9,825 nt of DNA from Erythrobacter sp. UBA3075 (GTDB taxonomy: Bacteria > Pseudomonadota > Alphaproteobacteria > Sphingomonadales > Sphingomonadaceae): NCBI GenBank assembly GCA_002367375.1, contig DFBR01000126.1, positions 758 through 10,582 on the forward strand, in the 5' to 3' direction. The notes under the pieces are model-generated. The model was not told the DNA's origin. It searched no databases and saw only the letters and a list, made by a program, of their open reading frames with translations. The translations under genes and the position numbers were made by a program. Below are positions 6,129 to 9,825 of this stretch, in pieces. Each line of letters begins with the position of its first letter. The stretch's first letter is position 1.

Positions 6129-6341
6129 TCAGTCAGCAGCGCTCAGATTGACGGCGCTTTCCTTGCCGTTGCGGCCCTGTTCGACATCATAGTTGACGCG
6201 CTGCTCTTTATCGAGCGTCTGCATGCCAGCTGCCTGGACGGCGGAGATGTGAACGAAGCTGTCGTTAGAGCCATCGTCGGGCTGGATGAAACCATAGCCC
6301 TTGTCGGTGTTGAAGAATTTAACGGTGCCGGTCTTCGACAT
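6129..6341 (-). CDS. Cold-shock domain protein (CspA family)
   Basis: A 70-residue single cold-shock domain protein: a single-stranded RNA/DNA-binding beta barrel that acts as an RNA chaperone in the cytoplasm. It shows MSKTGTVKFFNTDKGYGFIQ, holding the RNP1 motif (KGYGFIQ, residues 14-20), and RNP2 (FVHIS, 29-33), then YDVEQGRNGKESAVNL. The length is typical for CspA homologues. AAAGGAA about 10 nt before the ATG fixes the start; the frame is open upstream to 6515 only because the leader lacks stops. About 286 bp separate it from the divergent gene, leaving room for a long 5' untranslated leader, as is usual for cold-shock mRNAs. Whether this copy is cold-induced or constitutive cannot be told from sequence. 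Confidence 0.95.
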   Translation of the reverse strand: MSKTGTVKFFNTDKGYGFIQPDDGSNDSFVHISAVQAAGMQTLDKEQRVNYDVEQGRNGKESAVNLSAAD

Positions 6342-6627
6342 GATTGTGTTCCTTTCAAAAGAACAAAGTGTTTCCGCCCCTGCGAAAGTGCAGGCGCGGG
6401 TATGCGTCAAATCGTCTTGGGAAAGGAAGTCGTCGTCTGGTTTGCGCCGGGGCCTTTCAAAGGCAAGCGGCGGTCGGCAAATCTCGAAGTCCGTCGCAAA
6501 TTTCGACGTCAGCAAAACTCAAGTAGCACGGGATTGGCGGATTACCTAATGATTGCTGAGATGTCCCAAGTGGTTGGACACTCCCGCTCGGTCAGGAACT
6601 GGCTGTCCGGTACGGCATTGCCTTCGC
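6342..6627. other. 286-bp divergent intergenic region with presumed cold-shock leader
   Basis: It lies between the leftward cold-shock gene and a rightward small lipoprotein gene. It holds an A/T-richer stretch near 6342-6375 next to the cold-shock Shine-Dalgarno, and a small hairpin TGTCC/GGACA near 6562-6580. No clear promoter hexamers were found. The open frames crossing it lack starts with ribosome binding sites and are not credible genes. Confidence 0.6.
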
Positions 6628-6816
6628 ATGACTCTACGCAAATTGCTCCTCGCCTGCGCCCCGTTCGCCCTGTCCAGCGCCTGTGTGGGCACCCCCGGCC
6701 CGGTCGGCAACGCCGCCGCTCCTGAGCCCGTCCAATCCGTCGCGCTCGAAGCCCGTGCGCGCGAATTGGGCTATGACTGGAGCCTTGTCCGTTTGACCCA
6801 GCAGCCAGAAAGTTGA
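6628..6816 (+). CDS. Small putative lipoprotein (62 residues)
   Basis: The product begins MTLRKLLLACAPFALSSACV: a short basic start, a hydrophobic stretch and a lipobox-like LSSAC with Cys19, then a Gly/Pro/Ala-rich linker and a short conserved-looking end (VALEARARELGYDWSLVRLT). I do not recognise the family. The start at 6628 is chosen for the signal peptide; there is no strong Shine-Dalgarno before it, and the frame is open upstream to 6553. The stop codon is only 3 bp from the stop of the convergent DUF6491-like lipoprotein gene. Being short with a weak start, it is uncertain, but the signal peptide and lipobox favour a real gene. Confidence 0.55.
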   Translation: MTLRKLLLACAPFALSSACVGTPGPVGNAAAPEPVQSVALEARARELGYDWSLVRLTQQPES

Positions 6817-6819
6817 ACC

Positions 6820-7239
6820 TTACTCTTCGACCAGGCGCCCAAGTACGCGGACAGGGCACTGGCCAAATTCCTGCGGAATGGCCGAGGGGATGACCAGCGT
6901 TTCGACATCACCGGTGCAGATGCTGCCCATGGTGCGCGTATCGAGTGCGATCCGCAGCGAGAAATCGAGATCGGGGCACGGGCCGATTGTTTCGAGAACG
7001 AACTGCTCGTGGATACCGGTATCAAGATAGATCCGCTCACGCCCGTTCGGACCATCAGGCGCTGCAGCATAGCCGCGGATTTCGCGCTGGGTGAAGCAGG
7101 ACCGGCTCGTATCGATCTCGGTCGGCTCTGCGTCCGCCGCATTGGCTTGCGGCGCATCCATCGGTGCGCAAGCGCCAAGGCTGATCGCGACGGTGCCGAC
7201 GAATGCAGCCTTGAGTGGTTTCCGGATAGAGTAAGTCAT
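6820..7239 (-). CDS. DUF6491-like lipoprotein
   Basis: A 139-residue lipoprotein with a classic signal and lipobox (LGAC, Cys24), then an Ala/Asp/Glu-rich linker to about residue 45. The conserved part reads CFTQREIRGYAAAPDG, RERIYLDTGIHEQFVLETIG, then PCPDLDFSLRIALDT and ICTGDVETLVIP, ending in CPVRVLGRL. This pattern matches the DUF6491 family as I know it from sphingomonads; its function is unknown. Four cysteines in the mature part (in SCF, GPCPD, SICTG, QCPVR) may form two disulfides, fitting a periplasmic position. AGAGGAA about 8 nt before the ATG supports the start. Its 3' end abuts the convergent small lipoprotein gene. Confidence 0.78.
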   Translation of the reverse strand: MTYSIRKPLKAAFVGTVAISLGACAPMDAPQANAADAEPTEIDTSRSCFTQREIRGYAAAPDGPNGRERIYLDTGIHEQFVLETIGPCPDLDFSLRIALDTRTMGSICTGDVETLVIPSAIPQEFGQCPVRVLGRLVEE

Positions 7240-7361
7240 GGAATCGTTCCTCTATTGCAACAGTGAGCCCCCTTCGTGTTCGGTCCCGCTTTGCTGCACC
7301 GGAGCCGCTGGAAAGCCATACTCTCCGGCACATTAACCTGACCCAACCATTTCGGCCCAAT

Positions 7362-7377
7362 TCTCCTGCCGAGGAGA
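7362..7377 (+). promoter_or_regulatory. Hairpin covering the Shine-Dalgarno of the PilZ gene
   Basis: TCTCCT-GCCG-AGGAGA is a perfect 6-bp stem with a 4-nt loop. Its 3' arm is the ribosome binding site of the PilZ gene (ATG at 7387), an anti-Shine-Dalgarno arrangement that could limit translation until opened. Confidence 0.5.
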
Positions 7378-7386
7378 GCCTGAACC

Positions 7387-7653
7387 ATGGCCAGCGCTGC
7401 AAAAGTCCAACAACTCGTACCACGCGAACCGCGTGGGCCGTGCAATGTGGAAACCAGCATTGTGGACGATTGCAACCGCGAGCTTGAAGCGTGGATCGGC
7501 AATATCTCGCGCCACGGCTTTATGGCCGAGTGCGAGGAGAAGTTCCCTCTCGGCGCGATCATTCTCATCAACCTGCCCGATCGCGGCCGTGTCCGCGCTG
7601 AATTGCGCTGGGCAGTCGGCTGGCGGTTCGGCGCGCTGATCCGCGACAGCTGA
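7387..7653 (+). CDS. Compact PilZ-domain protein (putative c-di-GMP binding)
   Basis: An 88-residue cytoplasmic protein that is essentially one PilZ domain. Seen: an Arg-containing N-terminus (PREPRG, Arg13 and Arg16) in the place of the RxxxR motif, the second motif NISRHG (39-44, matching [D/N]xSxxG), and the strand pattern EAWIGNISRHGFMAECEEKF and VRAELRWAVGWRFGALI typical of short sphingomonad PilZ proteins. The first motif is RxxR rather than RxxxR, so nucleotide binding may be weak or different. GAGGAGA 6-12 nt before the ATG gives a strong start, but it lies in a hairpin. The neighbours do not suggest a target pathway. Confidence 0.8.
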   Translation: MASAAKVQQLVPREPRGPCNVETSIVDDCNRELEAWIGNISRHGFMAECEEKFPLGAIILINLPDRGRVRAELRWAVGWRFGALIRDS

Positions 7654-7908
7654 ACAGCTCGCCGCATTCTAACCACAACTTGCACCTGCGCTCTGGTCTG
7701 CATCATGATCGGCGCGTAACACTTCGATCAAGCAGCAATGCACACGGACTGGCCAACGCTTATCGCGCCCGGTCCTCGAGCCCGCCGGACAGCGGGTTAC
7801 GCCAGGCATGGCGGTAGATCGCACCTTCCTTTCCTAGGGGTTGGTGCGATCCTCGTTTGACCCCAGCCAGACTTGCACCGCGCCGCCAAATCGCCCAGCA
7901 TTGCAAGC
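7654..7908. other. 255-bp intergenic region with three successive hairpins
   Basis: It holds CCCGC/GCGGG (about 7781-7796), CGCCA/TGGCG (about 7801-7814) and a 9-bp perfect stem GATCGCACC/GGTGCGATC (7817-7825 with 7843-7851). A second GCACC at 7875-7879 could compete for the GGTGC strand. It may be the terminator of the PilZ gene, a leader of the DUF962 gene, or a small RNA. It does not fold as a tRNA and I found no match to tmRNA, RNase P, SRP or 6S signatures. Confidence 0.45.
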
Positions 7909-8238
7909 ATGTCCGAGCGATACACCAGCTTCACCGACTTCTGGCCGCACTATCTGCGCGAACATGCCAAACCGCGCACCCGCGCGCTTCACTATATCGG
8001 CACCACGCTGGTCTTCGCCGTCGCGGTCTATGCCGTGCTGAGCGGCAAGCTGTGGTGGCTCCTCGCCATGCCGCTCGCCGGGTATTTCTTCGCCTGGCTC
8101 GCCCACTTCACGGTGGAGAAAAACCGCCCGGCGACTTTCACCTATCCGCTGTGGAGCCTTGCCGCCGATTTCCGCATGTATTTCCTCTGGCTCGGCGGAA
8201 AGCTGCGCCCGGAGCTGGAGCGCGCCGGGGTTAGATAA
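7909..8238 (+). CDS. DUF962/Mpo1-like small membrane protein
   Basis: A 109-residue protein that begins SFTDFWPHYLREHAKPRTRALHYIGTTLV, the typical N-terminal motif of the DUF962 (YGL010w/Mpo1-like) family, with the conserved His residues in YLREH and ALHYIG and a third in LAHFTVEKNRPATF. Two to three hydrophobic segments (about 26-42, 45-62 and the C-terminal YPLWSLAADFRMYFLWL) place it in the inner membrane. Yeast Mpo1 is an iron-dependent dioxygenase acting on 2-hydroxy fatty acids. Whether this bacterial homologue has that activity is inference. The length is normal for bacterial members. The ATG at 7909 is chosen because homology starts right after it; the Shine-Dalgarno is weak and the frame is open from 7873. 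Confidence 0.87.
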   Translation: MSERYTSFTDFWPHYLREHAKPRTRALHYIGTTLVFAVAVYAVLSGKLWWLLAMPLAGYFFAWLAHFTVEKNRPATFTYPLWSLAADFRMYFLWLGGKLRPELERAGVR

Positions 8239-8240
8239 GA

Positions 8241-8341
8241 ATTCCGGCCCACAGGGCCGCAAGGGCGACCGCCCGCCCGCAGCGGGCGCAGCTTGCCTGC
8301 GCATCTAGCGAGGACGCGCGCCCGGATGGGCGTGCGCAAAA
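8241..8341 (+). repeat. REP-like palindromic element, intergenic copy
   Basis: It starts ATTCCGGCCCACA and contains a hairpin CGGCCC/GGGCCG (8245-8259), the core GCAAGGGCGACCGC, an AGCTT...GCGAGGA segment, and a terminal 9-bp hairpin (8315-8323 with 8328-8336, one G-T pair) with a GGAT loop, then CAAAAC. The same order of parts occurs at about 9003-9107. It lies in the gap between two convergent genes, 2 bp after the DUF962 stop and 8 bp before the HPF stop, and may also act as a transcription stop. Confidence 0.65.
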
Positions 8342-8349
8342 CAAGCATC

Positions 8350-8694
8350 TCACAATACTTTGTCAGGGCGCGGATCGTGCTTGTGGCGGTTTTCCTTGCC
8401 GAGCACACGTTCGAGCCGCTGGGCCAGAGTTCCCGCCGCCTTTCGCGCTGCAGTATCGACATCGGCAGCATGTTCGGTAACGCCAATCGGCTTGTCCCCG
8501 CGAATGCGCGCTTCGATCATGCAGGCCTTGTCATCTGCCCCGCCCTTGGCGCCGTTTTCATCGCGCACATGGATTTCCAGCCGGGTCAGCCGATCTTCGA
8601 ACCGGGCGAGCTTTTCGCGCACCTGCGCCTCGATCCGCTCCGCCACATTTTCGGTGCCCATAACGGAGCTGTCGGAATTGAACTGGATCTGCAT
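8350..8694 (-). CDS. Short HPF/RaiA-like ribosome hibernation protein
   Basis: A 114-residue protein of the HPF/RaiA fold, which binds the 30S decoding region and silences ribosomes in slow growth. It shows the N-terminal beta-alpha pattern MQIQFNSDSSVMG, RIEAQVREKLARFEDRLTRL and EIHVRDENGAKGGADDKACMIEARI, then VTEHAADVDTAARKAAGTL, and ends in a basic tail (KENRHKHDPRPDK). It lacks the C-terminal dimerisation domain of long HPF, so it is a short form or a paralogue. GAGAGGAA about 9 nt before the ATG fixes the start; the frame is open upstream to 8802 without support. It is divergent from the yaiI-like gene across 152 bp. Stress or stationary-phase control is likely from the family, but I found no clear EcfG-type promoter. 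Confidence 0.85.
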   Translation of the reverse strand: MQIQFNSDSSVMGTENVAERIEAQVREKLARFEDRLTRLEIHVRDENGAKGGADDKACMIEARIRGDKPIGVTEHAADVDTAARKAAGTLAQRLERVLGKENRHKHDPRPDKVL

Positions 8695-8846
8695 TTCGCG
8701 TGTTCCTCTCTCATAGCATTCTGTCTTGTTACGATATGGGGTCAGCGCCCGCGCATTCCAGCAAAATCGCGCCATTTTCGGCCTGAATTGCGCCCCACTC
8801 ATCGCCGTTCAAGACACTCCCCCTATTGTCCGCTAGAGCCTGCGCC

Positions 8847-9419
8847 ATGAGTGAGCCTGTAACCATCCTTGTCGATGCCGATGCCTGCCCGGTGAAGGAC
8901 GAGATTTACCGCGTCGCCGAGCGTTTCAAAGCCCATGTCCGCGTGGTCAGCAACGCCGCCTTCCGCGTGCCGGTGAGCGAGCGGGTGAAGCGCGTTGTGG
9001 CGGATGGATATTCCGTCCACATCTCGGGCGGCTCGCCGCCCGCAAGCGCGACCGCGCGCCCGAGCTTTTGCGAGGAGCCAAGGGGCACGGATGTGCCCCG
9101 CCCGGCGCCTGAGGGGCCAAAATATGACGCGGCGGACGACTGGATCGCCGAGAACGCAGGCCCGCGCAGCGTGGTCATCACCGCCGACATATTGCTCGCC
9201 GAACGCTGCCTGAAAGCGGGCGCGGCAGTGCTGAAACACGATGGCCGCGCGTTCGACACCGCGAGCATCGGCAGCGCGATTGCCACCAGAGCCATCATGG
9301 CAGATTTGCGCAGCGGCATGGACGGCATAGGAGGCGGCCCGCCCCCGTTCAGCAAAGCGGACCGGTCACGGTTTTTGCAGGCGCTCGACCGGGTGTTAAC
9401 GAAGCTCCACCGCCCCTGA
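8847..9419 (+). CDS. YaiI/YqxD (UPF0178, DUF188) protein with an in-frame internal insertion
   Basis: A 190-residue protein of a PIN-like family of unknown function. Motifs: ILVDADACPVKDEIYRVAER (7-26), VRVVSN (31-36), RVP (40-42), YDAADDWIAENAGP (93-106), VVITADILLAERCLKAGAAVL (109-129) and a C-terminal GGGPPPFSKADRSRFLQALD (162-181). E. coli YaiI is about 150 residues. The extra length lies between VKRVVA (47-52) and PEGPKYDAADDW (88 on), where relatives run straight from the valine-rich strand to the PEGPDAADDW loop. The extra 35 residues (53-87) are Gly/Pro/Ser/Arg-rich and come from a palindromic DNA element. The frame is kept and all conserved motifs remain, so the gene is probably functional with a surface loop. 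The Shine-Dalgarno is weak; the ATG at 8847 is chosen because homology begins there. Confidence 0.9.
   Translation: MSEPVTILVDADACPVKDEIYRVAERFKAHVRVVSNAAFRVPVSERVKRVVADGYSVHISGGSPPASATARPSFCEEPRGTDVPRPAPEGPKYDAADDWIAENAGPRSVVITADILLAERCLKAGAAVLKHDGRAFDTASIGSAIATRAIMADLRSGMDGIGGGPPPFSKADRSRFLQALDRVLTKLHRP
9003..9107 (+). repeat. REP-like palindromic element inserted in the yaiI-like coding region
   Basis: About 105 nt (35 codons) with three hairpins in a row: GGATGGA/TCCGTCC (9002-9018), GGGCGGC/GCCGCCC (9026-9041) and GGGGCAC-GGAT-GTGCCCC (9082-9099). Between the last two lie GCAAGCGCGACCGC and AGCTTTTGCGAGGAG. The parts and their order match the intergenic copy at 8241-8341, with the GGAT loop unchanged but the stem bases different. 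The ends are estimated from where family homology breaks off. Confidence 0.7.
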
Positions 9420-9633
9420 CCTCGCCCCCTGTTAGCGCCCTGCTTTGCCGAGCGAACGCGCGCTAATGTGGAGCACATGGAGCACAGTCCTGATGCAGAA
9501 ATTCCGGGGCCGGATTTGGGGGCCTTTTGAGCGCGGGGTGACGCTGGCTGATGGCACGTCTGAACGGTGCTGCCGGAGAGGGTGGCGGGGGTGATGGATG
9601 TGTGCTGGCTCATGCCGGTGAGTTGAGCAGGCG
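9420..9633. other. Intergenic stretch without a supported gene
   Basis: Between the yaiI-like stop and the REP palindrome. It contains a small open frame 9466-9594 on the plus strand (42 codons, starting MWSTWSTVLM) with a short repeat TGGAGCACA/TGGAGCACA, but no ribosome binding site, and I recognise no homology. I see no RNA gene. Confidence 0.5.
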
Positions 9634-9706
9634 TGCGGGGGTGTAGGGAAGTGACGATCCCCACAGATCGTCACCCTGAATTAATTTCAGGGTCTATCAC
9701 CCCGCC
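9634..9706. repeat. REP-type palindrome overlapping the DUF1772 stop codon
   Basis: Two adjoining hairpins: GTGACGATC/GATCGTCAC (9651-9674) and CCCTGAA-TTAAT-TTCAGGG (9674-9692). Outer imperfect arms are GCGGGGGTG at about 9634 and CACCCCGC ending at 9705. The sequence GTCACCCTGAA...TTTCAGGGTC is, from memory, an abundant sphingomonad/alphaproteobacterial REP. The stop codon of the leftward gene (9697-9699) lies within its outer arm. Confidence 0.7.
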
Positions 9707-9825
9707 ACCAGCGCGTATATCAGCAGCGCGCTCGCCGCTGTGCATGCTAGTGTGCGCACATGGTTGAGGCGGGTCCAGCGGATGAGGTAGTCTTGCCATA
9801 TGGCGGCGCCCTCTGCGGTCCGCGG
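9697..9825 (-). CDS. DUF1772 family membrane protein, C-terminal part
   Basis: The last 42 codons of a leftward gene, running off the right edge. Read from the edge they are PRTAEGAAIWQDYLIRWTRL, then NHVRTLACTAASALLIYALV, then AG and TGA. The W-x-x-Y-L-x-x-W-T-x-x-N-H-V-R-T motif followed by a final transmembrane helix is typical of the C-terminus of DUF1772 (anthrone-oxygenase-like) four-helix membrane proteins. The function of bacterial members is unknown. The frame is open through the window end and has no start here. Its 3' end lies inside a REP palindrome, which may act as its terminator. Confidence 0.72.
   Translation of the reverse strand, partial: PRTAEGAAIWQDYLIRWTRLNHVRTLACTAASALLIYALVAG

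Noticed and set aside
7678..7879. ACTTGCACC repeated at 7678-7686 and 7871-7879, possible target-site duplication flanking a 184-bp insert
   Set aside because: A 9-bp direct repeat within about 200 bp is expected several times by chance in a window this size, and the enclosed segment has no terminal inverted repeats.
7766..7880. tRNA, tmRNA, SRP or 6S RNA in the structured intergenic region
   Set aside because: No cloverleaf, no GGTTCRA T-loop, no tag-peptide frame and no SRP tetraloop motif were found; only unclassified hairpins remain.
9466..9594. Small plus-strand frame beginning MWSTWSTVLM
   Set aside because: No Shine-Dalgarno, no recognised homology, and two overlapping frames are equally open; kept only as a remark in the intergenic entry.
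8906..9664. 252-codon open frame on the minus strand
   Set aside because: It is antisense to the yaiI-like gene, which has clear family motifs; the frame is open because of GC-rich codon bias, and the product has no recognisable domain.

Overview
The window looks like chromosomal DNA from an alphaproteobacterium of the Sphingomonadales, most likely Erythrobacteraceae. This rests on the high GC content, on several small proteins whose best resemblance I recall is to sphingomonad proteins (a DUF6491-type lipoprotein, an 84-residue helical protein, a short HPF-like protein, a compact PilZ protein), and on intergenic palindromic repeats of a kind common in that order. No phage, plasmid, IS or CRISPR genes are visible. 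The assignment comes from recognition of sequence, not from a search.

Left part (1-3192): the 3' end of dapD (lysine/diaminopimelate synthesis) converges on a secreted M19 dipeptidase gene. A small DoxX-like membrane protein is divergent from the dipeptidase. A PEBP (YbhB/YbcL-like) gene followed by a SWIB-domain gene runs leftward towards doxX. A terminator with a tandemly repeated arm separates the SWIB gene from doxX.

Middle (3193-7239): a 249-bp intergenic region with a REP-like 'GTTCAGCCTGTCGAAGG' sequence precedes a lipoprotein S41 (C-terminal-processing-type) protease. Then come a leftward COG3650-like envelope protein, a 5'-truncated Arg/Gln-rich protein remnant, an 84-residue helical protein, a cold-shock protein with a long leader, and a convergent pair of small lipoproteins (one unknown, one DUF6491-like).

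Right part (7240-9825): a PilZ-domain protein whose Shine-Dalgarno sequence lies in a perfect hairpin, a structured intergenic region, a DUF962/Mpo1-like membrane protein, a short HPF/RaiA-like ribosome hibernation protein, and a YaiI/YqxD (UPF0178) protein. The 3' end of a leftward DUF1772 membrane protein, with a REP palindrome over its stop codon, closes the window.

The most interesting signal is a pair of related palindromic elements about 0.77 kb apart. One is intergenic (about 8241-8341). The other (about 9003-9107) sits inside the yaiI-like gene as an in-frame insertion of about 35 codons. Both carry a GC-rich hairpin, a shared GCAAG-N-GCGACCGC core, an AGCTT...GCGAGGA segment, and a final hairpin whose stem differs between copies while the GGAT loop is identical. 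This resembles a REP-like element that can enter coding sequence without breaking the frame, comparable in principle to Rickettsia palindromic elements.

The genes are mostly single housekeeping, envelope or stress units. The only likely operon is PEBP-SWIB.
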